Shown here piece after piece: positions 19,442-27,990 of a stretch of 64,000 nucleotides of DNA. The notes under the pieces are model-generated. The model was not told the origin of the DNA. It saw only the letters and a program-made list of their open reading frames with translations, and searched no databases. Within the stretch, counting starts at the first letter, position 1; each line of letters opens with the position of its first letter. Made by a program: the position numbers and the translations under genes. Origin of the DNA: Microcella sp. (lineage in GTDB: Bacteria > Actinomycetota > Actinomycetes > Actinomycetales > Microbacteriaceae); NCBI RefSeq assembly GCF_019739195.1, contig NZ_JAHHDS010000003.1, forward strand, positions 1,922,001-1,986,000, given 5' to 3'.

Positions 19442-20532
19442 CGCGTCCACGGGCCGACTCCTATTCGATCGCCGTACTGCCGGGCGACGGCATCGGCCAT
19501 GAGGTCATGGGGCCGGCGATCGAGGTCGTCGACCTGGTCGCCGAGCACCAGGGCTTCTCGGTCGACTGGACGACCTACCCGTGGAGCTGCGGGTTCTACC
19601 ACGAGCACGGCGTGATGATGCCCGACGACGGTATCGATCAGTTGGCCGATCACGACGCCATCTTCTTGGGCGCGGTCGGTGACCCCTCGCTGCCCGACCA
19701 CCTCTCGCTGTGGGGGCTGCTGATTCCGATCAGGCGCGCCTTTCAGCAGTACATCAACCTGCGGCCCGCGCTGCTGCTGCCCGGCGTTGTGAGCCCGTTG
19801 CGCGACACCTCGCGCGGCATCGACATTCTCGTCGTGCGTGAGAACAGCGAGGGCGAGTACAGCGAGGTGGGCGGCCGCGTCTTTCCCGGCACGCCCGACG
19901 AGTTCGCCGTGCAAGAGGCGATCTTCTCGCGGCGGGGCACTGAGCGCGCGATCGAGTACGCGGTCTCGCTCGCGCAGAAGCGGCAGAAGAGAGTGGTCTC
20001 GGCGACGAAGTCGAACGGCATCATTCACTCGATGACGTTCTGGGACGAGGTGTTTCACGATGTCATGGCCCGCCACCCCGAGATCGAGGGTCGGCTTATG
20101 CACGTCGACGCCCTTGCGGCGCGCTTCGTGAGCCACCCGCATGACCTCGACGTCGTGGTCGGCTCCAACCTCTTCGGCGACATCCTGACCGACATCGGTG
20201 CGGTCATCGTGGGCAGCATGGGCATGGCGCCCTCGGCGAACCTCAACCCGACGGGCGAGTTTCCGTCGATGTTCGAGCCCGTGCACGGCTCGGCTCCCGA
20301 CATCGCCGGGCAGGGCATCGCGAACCCGATCGGCCAGATCTGGTCGGCCGCGATGATGCTCGAGCACCTCGGTCGCCCCGAGGCGCATGATGTGATCATG
20401 ACCGCCATCCACCACGTACTCGGCGAGACCGACATGCGCACTCCCGATCTGGGCGGCACCGCGACGACGACCGAGGTTGCCGACGCCGTGCGCACCGCTG
20501 TGCGTCACGCCCTGACGGTGGAGGCAGCATGA
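19438..20532 (+). CDS. Tartrate/D-malate/isopropylmalate-type decarboxylating dehydrogenase
   Basis: A 364-residue beta-decarboxylating dehydrogenase that oxidises a 2-hydroxy acid with NAD. Motifs: IAVLPGDGIGHEVMGPAIEV, VVRENSEGEYSEVGGR (substrate Arg/Glu loop), SATKSNGIIHSMTFWDEV, VGSNLFGDILTDIGAVIVGSMGMAPSANL and FEPVHGSAPDIAGQGIANP. The ENSEGEY segment is as in tartrate/D-malate dehydrogenases rather than LeuB. GTG 19438 gives a GTGA overlap. It may feed malate- or tartrate-like products of the cluster into central metabolism. Confidence 0.9.
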   Translation: MTRPRADSYSIAVLPGDGIGHEVMGPAIEVVDLVAEHQGFSVDWTTYPWSCGFYHEHGVMMPDDGIDQLADHDAIFLGAVGDPSLPDHLSLWGLLIPIRRAFQQYINLRPALLLPGVVSPLRDTSRGIDILVVRENSEGEYSEVGGRVFPGTPDEFAVQEAIFSRRGTERAIEYAVSLAQKRQKRVVSATKSNGIIHSMTFWDEVFHDVMARHPEIEGRLMHVDALAARFVSHPHDLDVVVGSNLFGDILTDIGAVIVGSMGMAPSANLNPTGEFPSMFEPVHGSAPDIAGQGIANPIGQIWSAAMMLEHLGRPEAHDVIMTAIHHVLGETDMRTPDLGGTATTTEVADAVRTAVRHALTVEAA

Positions 20533-20954
20533 GCGCTCCGACACGACCGCCGATCACGCCGCGAGGTGAGGAGAAGGTCTTCTTCGACCGCCTGCGCGAG
20601 CATAAGCTGGTCTTTCAACGCTGCGCGGGATGCTCGCACGCGGTCTTCCCGCTGCGCACCGTGTGCCCGCACTGCTTCGGCGAGTCGCTCGACCTCGAGC
20701 GCGCCGCCGGAACGGGCACCGTGTACTCGTTCACGGCGCAGGCCCGCGCATCCCACCCATTCTTCGCCGCCGACGTGCCGTACACGCTCGTGCTCGTCGA
20801 CCTCGATGAAGGCGTGCGCGTCTTCGCGAACCTCGTGGACTGCCCGCCTGATGACGTCAGCGTCGGCATGCCCGTCGAGGCCGTCTTCGACGACGTCGAG
20901 CCCGAGCTGACCCTGCTGAGGTTCCGGCCCGTCTCGATCGAGGAGCAGTCATGA
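20529..20954 (+). CDS. Zn-ribbon / OB-fold protein (DUF35)
   Basis: A 141-residue DUF35 protein: a zinc ribbon with two CxxC pairs (CAGC and CPHC, about residues 31-53) followed by an OB-fold (GTVYSFTAQARASHPFF, YTLVLVDLDEGVRVFANLVDC). Such proteins pair with SCP2-type thiolases and form a joint complex; the thiolase follows with an ATGA overlap, and this gene itself overlaps the dehydrogenase by ATGA. Confidence 0.92.
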   Translation: MSAPTRPPITPRGEEKVFFDRLREHKLVFQRCAGCSHAVFPLRTVCPHCFGESLDLERAAGTGTVYSFTAQARASHPFFAADVPYTLVLVDLDEGVRVFANLVDCPPDDVSVGMPVEAVFDDVEPELTLLRFRPVSIEEQS

Positions 20955-22096
20955 GTATCCGCGGCACGAGCGCCATCGTGGGCGCCGCCCAGCTCGACAC
21001 CTTCAAGACCGACGGCAAGTCGCCCGTGGGCCTCATGGCTGTTGCCGTGAACCGGGCGCTGGCCGATGCGGGCTTGACGCTCGCCGACGTCGACGGGCTC
21101 TTCACAGCCTCGTCGTACTACGCCTTCCCGACCCTGACGCTCGCCGAATACCTCGGCATCCATCCGCGGCACATGGATTCGACCGCGCTCGGGGGCTGCT
21201 CGTTCATCGCGCAGCTCGGACACGCGGCCGCGGCGATTCAGGCAGGGCTGTGCGACGTGGCTGTGGTCGCCTACGGCAGCACCCAGCGCACTGACGCGGG
21301 CAAGCTCGTGAGCATGGCCGAGAGCTCGCCCTACGAGCAGCCCTACGGTCTCATCCACCCGATTGGCGCGTTTGGCATGGTCGCGCAGCGGCACATGGCG
21401 CAGTACGGCACGACGAGCGAGCAGCTCGCGCAGTACGCGGTCTCGGCGCGCGAGTGGGCCCTGCTGACCGACACCGCGCCGTACCCCACCCCGCTCACCG
21501 TCGACGAGGTGTTGAACTCGGGAGTCATCACGAGCCCGCTGCACAAGCTCGATTGCTGCCTCGTCACCGACGGCGGCGCGGCGGTCGTACTGGTCTCGGC
21601 CGAGCGCGCACGTGATCTGCGCGACAACCCCGTGTACCTGCTGGGCTCAGGCGAAGCAGTCAATCACCGCAACGTGAGTCAGATGCCCGACCTCACCGCC
21701 ACCGAGGCCGCTCGCAGCTCGCAGCGAGCGCTGCAGATGGCGGGCGTCACGCTCGATCAGATTGACACCGCGCACGTCTACGACGCCTTCACGATCAGCT
21801 TGCTCGTGCTGCTCGAAGATCTCGGTTTCTGCGCCAAGGGCGAGGGGGGCGCTTTCGTGGAGAACGGCAACCTCGCCCCCGGCGGCTCGCTCGCGCTGAA
21901 CACGAACGGCGCGGGGCTTGCCCAGGTGCATCCGGGCATGCTCGGCATGTTCTTGATCATCGAGGCCGTGCAGCAGTTGCGCGGTGACGCGGGCCGACGC
22001 CAGGTGCCCGATGCGCGGCTGTCGCTCGTGCACGGCATGGGGCTCACCCTCGCAGCCCACGCCACCGCCGTGCTGTCGACGCAGCCCGAACCCTGA
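20951..22096 (+). CDS. Thiolase family protein (SCP2/acetyl-CoA acetyltransferase type)
   Basis: A 381-residue thiolase-fold enzyme for C-C cleavage or condensation of acyl-CoA esters. The reactive Cys is in ALGGCSFIAQLGHAAAAI (about residue 82), with ITSPLHKLDCCLVTDGGAAVVL, NTNGAGLAQVHPGM and the C-terminal LVHGMGLTLAAHA. It belongs to the group that works with a DUF35 partner, encoded immediately upstream (ATGA overlap). Confidence 0.92.
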   Translation: MSIRGTSAIVGAAQLDTFKTDGKSPVGLMAVAVNRALADAGLTLADVDGLFTASSYYAFPTLTLAEYLGIHPRHMDSTALGGCSFIAQLGHAAAAIQAGLCDVAVVAYGSTQRTDAGKLVSMAESSPYEQPYGLIHPIGAFGMVAQRHMAQYGTTSEQLAQYAVSAREWALLTDTAPYPTPLTVDEVLNSGVITSPLHKLDCCLVTDGGAAVVLVSAERARDLRDNPVYLLGSGEAVNHRNVSQMPDLTATEAARSSQRALQMAGVTLDQIDTAHVYDAFTISLLVLLEDLGFCAKGEGGAFVENGNLAPGGSLALNTNGAGLAQVHPGMLGMFLIIEAVQQLRGDAGRRQVPDARLSLVHGMGLTLAAHATAVLSTQPEP

Positions 22097-22125
22097 CCCA
22101 CCACCGATAGAAAGCAGTGCCTCCC

Positions 22126-23079
22126 ATGCAGTCGTGCGATCGCCTCTCGATCACCGTGCTCGTCGACAACTACATCGACATGCTCATGCCCAACACGGCG
22201 ACGATCCGCCGTCAGGGCATGCCCGAGCACTTCCTGCCGCGCCGCGGCACGCCGCTGGCCGAGAACGGTATCTCCTTCCTGCTGAAGGCCACGACGGCCG
22301 GGCGCACGACGACGATCCTGTTCGATGCGGGCATGAGCGGAATCCCGATCATCCACAACGCGAAGGTGCTGGGGGTCGACTGGGACGAGATCGACCAAGT
22401 GGTGCTGAGCCACGGGCACCCCGACCACTTCGGCGGCATCTATGCGGCGCTCGAGGCGATGGGCAGGCGCGTGCCGCTCATCGTGCACCCCTCGGCGTTC
22501 CATCCCCGGTCGATCAAGCGGCCCGACATGATGATCCAGTACTTCAACCGCGGGCTCACTGAGCACGAGCTCGTCGAGGCTGGCGCTGCCGTCGTGGCGG
22601 TGCGCGAGCCCCTCGACATCGCCCCGGGCATCATGACGAGCGGTGAGATTCCGATCTCGGTCGATTTCGAGCACGAGGTGCCGGCGGGCCGCATGAGCAT
22701 CCGCGACGGTCACGTGCACCCCGACCCCATCGACGACTACCTGACGCTCATCATCAACGTGACCGGCGTCGGGCTCGTGGTGCTCGACCCGTGCGGGCAT
22801 TCGGGCGTGCTGAGCTCTCTCGACCACGCGCAGAAGCTCACGGGCGTGGATGCCCTGCACGGCGTGCTCGGAGGCTTCCACCTCGGCCACGCGGGAATCA
22901 CCCAGCAGAAGATCGATCAGACCGTGGCCGGCCTCGGCGAGCGAGGCCTCAAGCTCATCGCGCCGATGCACTGCAGCGGATTCCGCGCCCAGCGCGCAGT
23001 CGCTGAGGCGCTTCCGGAGTCGTTCGCGCTCATGACGGCGGGTGCCGAGCTCGTCATCGAGGCGTCGAGCGCGGCCTGA
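22126..23079 (+). CDS. Metallo-beta-lactamase-fold hydrolase
   Basis: A 317-residue MBL-fold protein with the dinuclear metal motif LSHGHPDHFGGI (HxHxDH, about residue 90) and later metal histidines in GGFHLGHAG and PMHCSG. It resembles the branch containing methanopterin-related and periplasmic hydrolases; no signal peptide is seen. ATG 22126 is preferred over GTG 22117 because AGAAAG lies 12 nt versus 3 nt upstream. Last gene of the run beginning at 15069. Confidence 0.85.
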   Translation: MQSCDRLSITVLVDNYIDMLMPNTATIRRQGMPEHFLPRRGTPLAENGISFLLKATTAGRTTTILFDAGMSGIPIIHNAKVLGVDWDEIDQVVLSHGHPDHFGGIYAALEAMGRRVPLIVHPSAFHPRSIKRPDMMIQYFNRGLTEHELVEAGAAVVAVREPLDIAPGIMTSGEIPISVDFEHEVPAGRMSIRDGHVHPDPIDDYLTLIINVTGVGLVVLDPCGHSGVLSSLDHAQKLTGVDALHGVLGGFHLGHAGITQQKIDQTVAGLGERGLKLIAPMHCSGFRAQRAVAEALPESFALMTAGAELVIEASSAA

Positions 23080-23123
23080 GCATCCCGCAAAAATCACGAT
23101 TTGAAACCAGTAGCCCAAAAAAT

Positions 23124-23163
23124 AAGACACTGTCTTGACATTGGCCCACCGGGCTGTCAGATT
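23124..23163 (+). promoter_or_regulatory. Second IclR-type operator with promoter of the ABC importer
   Basis: AAGAC-ACT-GTCTT (23124-23136) has the same AAGAC-N3-GTCTT symmetry as the site at 14966. Its right arm runs into a perfect -35 TTGACA (23135-23140), with CAGATT (23158-23163) as a possible -10 at a 17-bp spacer. The overlap predicts repression. The remaining leader, 23164-23262, shows only AAAGGAG before the start. Confidence 0.75.
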
Positions 23164-23262
23164 TACCAGTACGACGCGCGTACCCGGCTCGAGAGCCAGG
23201 CGAGCGGCACCACCGACACACACCGCACTACCCCAATGCACCGGACCAAAGGAGATTCGAGC

Positions 23263-24360
23263 ATGAAGAAGCATCTGCAGTTCGCGGCCATCGCCGCAGT
23301 CGGCGCCCTCGCTCTGAGCGCCTGCACCGCGCCCGCCACCGACCCCGGTGCCGAGCCCGGCGAAGAGCGCTACGAGATCACGATGGCCATGGCCTCGGGT
23401 GACACCTACACCGCCGAATGGTGGGGCTGGCTCGCTGCTCAAGAGCTGGGCTACTACGACGAGCTGGGTCTCGACGTCGAGTTCGTCGCCGCAGGCGGCT
23501 CAGGCTCGGCGATGGAGCAGGTCATCGCGGGCAACGCCGACGCGGGCAACCCCTCGGCACCGGCCTTCGGTGAGGCGGCTCTCGTCGGCCTTCCCGTCGT
23601 GAACATCTTCACGTATTCGAATGGAGCGATCTTCGGCATCTTCGTGCCCGAAGACGGCCCGTTCCAGTCGATCGCCGAGATGCGGGGCGCCAACATCGGC
23701 ATCTCCGAGGCCGGCGGCGGCGAGGTCGCGTTCCTCGAGGCCGCACTGCGTGCCGAAGGAATCGACCCCATCACCGACGTGCAGCTGATTCCGATCGGCG
23801 ACGGCGGACCGGAGACCCTGGCCGCGCTCGACAACGGCTCGGTCGACGTGTACTCCACGGCCTACAACGACATCTTTGCGATTCAGACGGCCGGCGTGAA
23901 CCTCGTCGACCTGACTCCCGCCATCTACAACACGTTCCCGGCCCGTGGCATCATCACGACGCAGGACACTCTGTCGAGCAAGGGTGAGGCGCTCGAGCGC
24001 TTCGCTCGCGGAACCGCGATGGGAATCTACTTCTGCTACGAGAACCTCGAGGCGTGCCGCGACCTCATGAAGGGTGCGATCCCGCAGGCCTTCGAGCAGA
24101 ACGCTGATGGCGTCTCGCAGGGCGACCTGCGATTCGAGCTGGCCACGACCCAGGTGCGCCCTGTCGACTTCGACAACATCGGCCAGCACGATGTGGACGG
24201 CACCCAGGCCTTCGTCGACCTGATCCAGTCGACGTCGCCTGACTACATCGCTGTGGACGCGAACGACATCCTGTTCGACGGCTTCATCGCCTCGGCGAAC
24301 GAATTCGATCGCGCTCGCGTCGCCGCGGATGCTGCTGCCTACGAGTTCCAGAACCAGTAG
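23263..24360 (+). CDS. ABC transporter substrate-binding lipoprotein (NMT1/SsuA-like)
   Basis: A 365-residue lipoprotein: signal peptide with lipobox ALSAC (Cys about residue 24), an acidic linker, then an NMT1/THI5-like periplasmic-binding domain (TAEWWGWLAAQELGYYDELGLDVEFV, GGSGSAMEQVIAGNADAGN, RGIITTQDTLSSKGEAL). Proteins of this group bind sulfonates, taurine, pyrimidine precursors or aromatic acids. It heads a four-gene transporter/amidohydrolase operon and carries the IclR-type palindrome upstream. Confidence 0.92.
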   Translation: MKKHLQFAAIAAVGALALSACTAPATDPGAEPGEERYEITMAMASGDTYTAEWWGWLAAQELGYYDELGLDVEFVAAGGSGSAMEQVIAGNADAGNPSAPAFGEAALVGLPVVNIFTYSNGAIFGIFVPEDGPFQSIAEMRGANIGISEAGGGEVAFLEAALRAEGIDPITDVQLIPIGDGGPETLAALDNGSVDVYSTAYNDIFAIQTAGVNLVDLTPAIYNTFPARGIITTQDTLSSKGEALERFARGTAMGIYFCYENLEACRDLMKGAIPQAFEQNADGVSQGDLRFELATTQVRPVDFDNIGQHDVDGTQAFVDLIQSTSPDYIAVDANDILFDGFIASANEFDRARVAADAAAYEFQNQ

Positions 24361-24414
24361 ACCAGCCGCACCGGTTCAGCTGATTTTCACTATCGAGAAC
24401 TGAGAAAGAACACC

Positions 24415-25191
24415 ATGACGACCATGACCCAGACCGCACCCCTCGTGAGAGTCGACGGCGTGACGAAGCGCTTCGGCTCCGGTGACAAGGAAATGGTCGC
24501 CCTGAGTGGGCTGAACCTCGAGGTCCGGGAGGGAGAGTTCCTCTCCCTCCTGGGCCCGAGTGGCTGCGGGAAGTCGACCGCCCTCAACATCATGGGCGGC
24601 CTTCTCGACGCGACCGAGGGCACTGTCACATTCAGCGGCGAGCCGCTCACCGAGCCCAACCGGCACATCGGAATGATGTTCCAACAAGCGGTGATGTTCC
24701 CCTGGCGCACGACCCTCGAGAACGTGCTGCTGCCCGTCGAGATCTTCGGCGAGAAGAAGAAAGACTTCATCCCGAAAGCCGAAGAGCTGCTCGAGATGGT
24801 CGGCATCAAAGATTTCCGCGACTCTTACCCCTGGCAACTGTCGGGAGGTATGCAGCAGCGCGCCGCTCTGTGCCGCGTGCTCTTGCACGACCCCAAGCTG
24901 CTGCTGCTCGACGAGCCGTTCGGTGCGCTCGACGAGTTCACCCGCGAGGCGATGAACCAAGAGCTTCTGCGCCTGCAGGACTACTCGAAGTCGACTGCGG
25001 TGCTCGTGACGCACAACATCACCGAGGCGGTGTTCATGAGCGACCGCGTCGCCGTCATGAGCGCTCGCCCCGGACGACTCGTCGACATCATCGAGGTGCC
25101 GTTCGATCGGCCCCGCCGCCCCGACCTTCAGACGACCACGGAGTTCATCAAGCTCGTCGCGAAGGCCCGCCAGATGCTGGAGCTGCAGTGA
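24415..25191 (+). CDS. ABC transporter ATP-binding protein (SsuB/TauB-like)
   Basis: A 258-residue ATPase with Walker [11 protein letters not shown]-loop MMFQQAVMFPW, signature LSGGMQQR, Walker B LLLLDEPFGALDEFTR and the switch His in VTHNITEAV. The TMD pair behind it completes an importer of the nitrate/sulfonate/taurine family. The stop overlaps the first permease by GTGA. Confidence 0.95.
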   Translation: MTTMTQTAPLVRVDGVTKRFGSGDKEMVALSGLNLEVREGEFLSLLGPSGCGKSTALNIMGGLLDATEGTVTFSGEPLTEPNRHIGMMFQQAVMFPWRTTLENVLLPVEIFGEKKKDFIPKAEELLEMVGIKDFRDSYPWQLSGGMQQRAALCRVLLHDPKLLLLDEPFGALDEFTREAMNQELLRLQDYSKSTAVLVTHNITEAVFMSDRVAVMSARPGRLVDIIEVPFDRPRRPDLQTTTEFIKLVAKARQMLELQ

Positions 25192-26033
25192 CCACCACCG
25201 CGCCCCCGCCGGCTCCGGCCCGAAGCGCACCAGCGCCCGGGCCGACCTGGTGGGAGCGTTTCCGAGGCGGTTCGGCTTGGATCGTCATCACGACGGTCGC
25301 CATCATCATCGCGGTATGGGAATTCTTCCCGCAGCTAGGGTTCGTCAACCGGGTGCTGTTCCCGACATTCAGCGAGACGGTCGTCGCTTTCGTCCAGCTC
25401 GTAGGTGGCGGCTATTGGTGGGACGACCTCGCCAAGACGATGTCGGCGGTTGCGATCGCCTGGGTCATCGGCGTCGCCTTCGGCTTCACGATGGGCGTCG
25501 TGCTCGGCACGTCACCCTTCATGCGCCAGGCCATCACCCCCTACGCCATCGCCGTTCAGGCACTGCCCAAGGTCGTGCTCGCCCCCCTGCTCATCGGGTG
25601 GCTCGGGTTCGGCCCGGAGAGCAAGATCGCCCTCGCGGTCATCATCTGCTTCTTCCCGGTCTGGATCGACACGATGGTCGGCCTTGCTCTGCCATCGGCC
25701 AATGAGTTCAAGCTCATGAAGTCGCTCAAGGCCAGCCGCTGGCAGGTCTTCACGAAGCTGCAGCTGCCTTCTGCTCTGCCGATGATCATGGTGGGCGTGA
25801 AGCACGCACTGCTGCTGGCCTTCACTGGCGTGATCGTCGCCGAGATCTTGTCGGCGTCAGACGGCGGGCTCGGCAAGCTCACGAAAGAATTCGCATCCCA
25901 GCTGAACATGGGCCTGGTGTACTCGGTCGTCACGATCGTGGTCATTCTCTCGATCACGCTCGTCTCCATCGCCGATGTCGTCGAGCGCCGTGTCGTGTTC
26001 TGGTCTGAAGAGTCGAGGGCGAGAAGAAAATGA
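25188..26033 (+). CDS. ABC transporter permease (SsuC/TauC-like), first
   Basis: A 281-residue permease with a Pro/Ala-rich cytosolic N-terminus, about six membrane helices (first IVITTVAIIIAVWEFF) and the EAA-like coupling segment (LMKSLKASRWQVFTKLQLPSALPMI). GTG 25188 is the GTGA overlap start. Together with the next gene it forms a heterodimeric channel, unlike the single-permease TauC/SsuC systems. Confidence 0.93.
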   Translation: MTTTAPPPAPARSAPAPGPTWWERFRGGSAWIVITTVAIIIAVWEFFPQLGFVNRVLFPTFSETVVAFVQLVGGGYWWDDLAKTMSAVAIAWVIGVAFGFTMGVVLGTSPFMRQAITPYAIAVQALPKVVLAPLLIGWLGFGPESKIALAVIICFFPVWIDTMVGLALPSANEFKLMKSLKASRWQVFTKLQLPSALPMIMVGVKHALLLAFTGVIVAEILSASDGGLGKLTKEFASQLNMGLVYSVVTIVVILSITLVSIADVVERRVVFWSEESRARRK

Positions 26034-26875
26034 CGAGAACCGAAGTGATGGCGCAGATCGCCGTCGACAGCTCACCGAAGAAAAAGAACTTCCTGCGCTC
26101 GCCCTACCTGCTGACGCTCGCGCTGCTGCCGATCATCCTTGCGGTGTGGTGGCTCGCCACCACCGTCACCAAGTCGGTTCCGGCGATTCTGCTGCCGACG
26201 CCTGAGTCTGTCTGGGCAGCTTTTCCGCGGGTGCTCGGCGCCGATGGGTTCGGCGACCAGGTGATCCGAACCCTCACCGAGATCGCGGGTGGTTTCGCGC
26301 TCGGAGCATCGGTCGGATTCTTCCTCGGCGTGCTTCTCAGCTCATCGAGCCGGCTGCGCGCAGCGTACCTGCCGTTCCTCTCGGCACTCGAGGCGATTCC
26401 GACGGTGATCCTCGCGCCGATCATCATCGCCTGGATCGGATTCGGCATCGAGGGCAAGATTCTGCAGGCTGCGATCGCGTGCTTCTACGCCGTCTTCATC
26501 ACGACGCTGTCGGGTCTCGGCCTCGCCGAGCCCAACGCTGTCGCGCTTATGAAGTCGCTTCGGGCGTCGAAGTGGCAGACCATGGTCAAGCTGCGTATTC
26601 CGACCGCGCTGCCCGTCATCTTCGGTGGCCTGCAGCTCGGTGCGACGACCGCCATCATCGGCGCCATCGTGTCGGAGTTCATCGGTGCGACGGGTGGCCT
26701 TGGCTATCTCATGCTGCGGTACCGCTCGAGCTTCGACACCGCCGCTTACTGGGTCATCATCTTCCTCTTCCTCGTGATCGGCCTGGTGGTCTACCTGACC
26801 ATCTGGTACATCGAGAAGCGCTTCGTGTTCTGGCGACGCATCGAGGTCACGCGGCCCGATCTGGAGAAGCAGTGA
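26030..26875 (+). CDS. ABC transporter permease (SsuC/TauC-like), second
   Basis: A 281-residue paralogue of the preceding permease: Lys-rich N-terminus, first helix PYLLTLALLPIILAVWW, EAA segment ALMKSLRASKWQTMVKLRIPTALPVI. ATGA overlap upstream, GTGA overlap downstream with the amidohydrolase gene, so importer and enzyme are translated together. Confidence 0.93.
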   Translation: MTRTEVMAQIAVDSSPKKKNFLRSPYLLTLALLPIILAVWWLATTVTKSVPAILLPTPESVWAAFPRVLGADGFGDQVIRTLTEIAGGFALGASVGFFLGVLLSSSSRLRAAYLPFLSALEAIPTVILAPIIIAWIGFGIEGKILQAAIACFYAVFITTLSGLGLAEPNAVALMKSLRASKWQTMVKLRIPTALPVIFGGLQLGATTAIIGAIVSEFIGATGGLGYLMLRYRSSFDTAAYWVIIFLFLVIGLVVYLTIWYIEKRFVFWRRIEVTRPDLEKQ

Positions 26876-27876
26876 GCATCGACATTCACGCGCACACCGT
26901 GCCGCGCGGCTTCATCGCCGAACTGGCGCACGAGGTGCCGGAGGCGGCTCCTGCGCTCGTGCAGCGCGGCGACGAGTGGTGGTTTCAGTACCCGAGCGGG
27001 CGCATGAGCGGCCCGATTCCGCTGGGCATGGTCGACACCGAAGCGCGCCTTGCCGACATGGATGCTGCCGGTGTGCAGCTGCAGGCTCTGAGCGTGCCGC
27101 CGCCGCACTTCAACTACCGTCTCGACGACCAGGCAGCGGCGGTGGCCGCGCGACTGCACAACGACGCGATGATCGCCATGGCTCGGCAGCACCCCGAGCG
27201 CTTCGTCGTGCTCGGGCACCTGCCGATGCAGAGCGAGCAGGCCGCGCACGACGAGCTGCAGCGCCTCATCGCGATCGACGAGGTCGTCGGTCTCGAGCTC
27301 GGCACCAACGTGGCGGGCGCGAACCTGGGCGACGGGCAGTACGCCTCGGTCTGGCAGGCGATCGACGCGAGCGGCCTCGCCGTGGTGCTGCACCCCGGTG
27401 CTGACGTCGCCGGCATGGATCGCATGCACGACTACTTCATGCACAACTACGTGGGCAACCCCACCGACTCGACGATCGCCGCGGCGTCGCTGCTCTTTCA
27501 GGGCGTGCTCTCGCGCAACACGGCCCTGCGGGTGGCGCTGCTGCACGGCGGCGGCTTCGTGCCGTACCAGATCGGCCGGTTCGACCACGCCTGGTCGGTG
27601 CGGCCCGAGGCGCGCGAGCACCTCGACGTGGCGCCGTCGAGCCTGCTGCACCGCTTCTGGTTCGACTCGCTCACGCACGACGACCTCTCGCTGAGGTTCT
27701 TGCACGACCGCGTCGGCGACGACCGTCTCGTTCTCGGTAGCGACTACCCGTTCGACATGGCCGACAGCGACCCGGTGGGCTCGCTGAAGCGCGCTCTCGC
27801 CGATCGGCCCGACGCTGTGCGCAAGGCGCTCGATGACAACCCGCGAGAACTCTTGACTCGGCGCCCCGGCGCCTAA
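26872..27876 (+). CDS. Amidohydrolase 2 / ACMSD-family protein, co-transcribed with importer
   Basis: A 334-residue metal-dependent TIM-barrel protein with DIHAHTVPRGF at the N-terminus, VLGHLPMQS, VVLHPGADVAGMDRMHDYF, VALLHGGGFVPYQIGRFDHAW and the final Asp in RLVLGSDYPFDMAD. The family includes decarboxylases of hydroxybenzoates and semialdehydes. The GTGA overlap with the permease suggests that it acts early on the imported compound. Confidence 0.88.
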   Translation: MSIDIHAHTVPRGFIAELAHEVPEAAPALVQRGDEWWFQYPSGRMSGPIPLGMVDTEARLADMDAAGVQLQALSVPPPHFNYRLDDQAAAVAARLHNDAMIAMARQHPERFVVLGHLPMQSEQAAHDELQRLIAIDEVVGLELGTNVAGANLGDGQYASVWQAIDASGLAVVLHPGADVAGMDRMHDYFMHNYVGNPTDSTIAAASLLFQGVLSRNTALRVALLHGGGFVPYQIGRFDHAWSVRPEAREHLDVAPSSLLHRFWFDSLTHDDLSLRFLHDRVGDDRLVLGSDYPFDMADSDPVGSLKRALADRPDAVRKALDDNPRELLTRRPGA

Positions 27877-27990
27877 TCAGGCTCGGCCGCTCAGCGGTCG
27901 GGAATCGGCGGGGTCGAGCGGGTGGTGCCCGACCCCGCCGAGCACCATGCCCTGCACCCCACACCGTCTCGAGCAGAAAGGCGCATCGCC

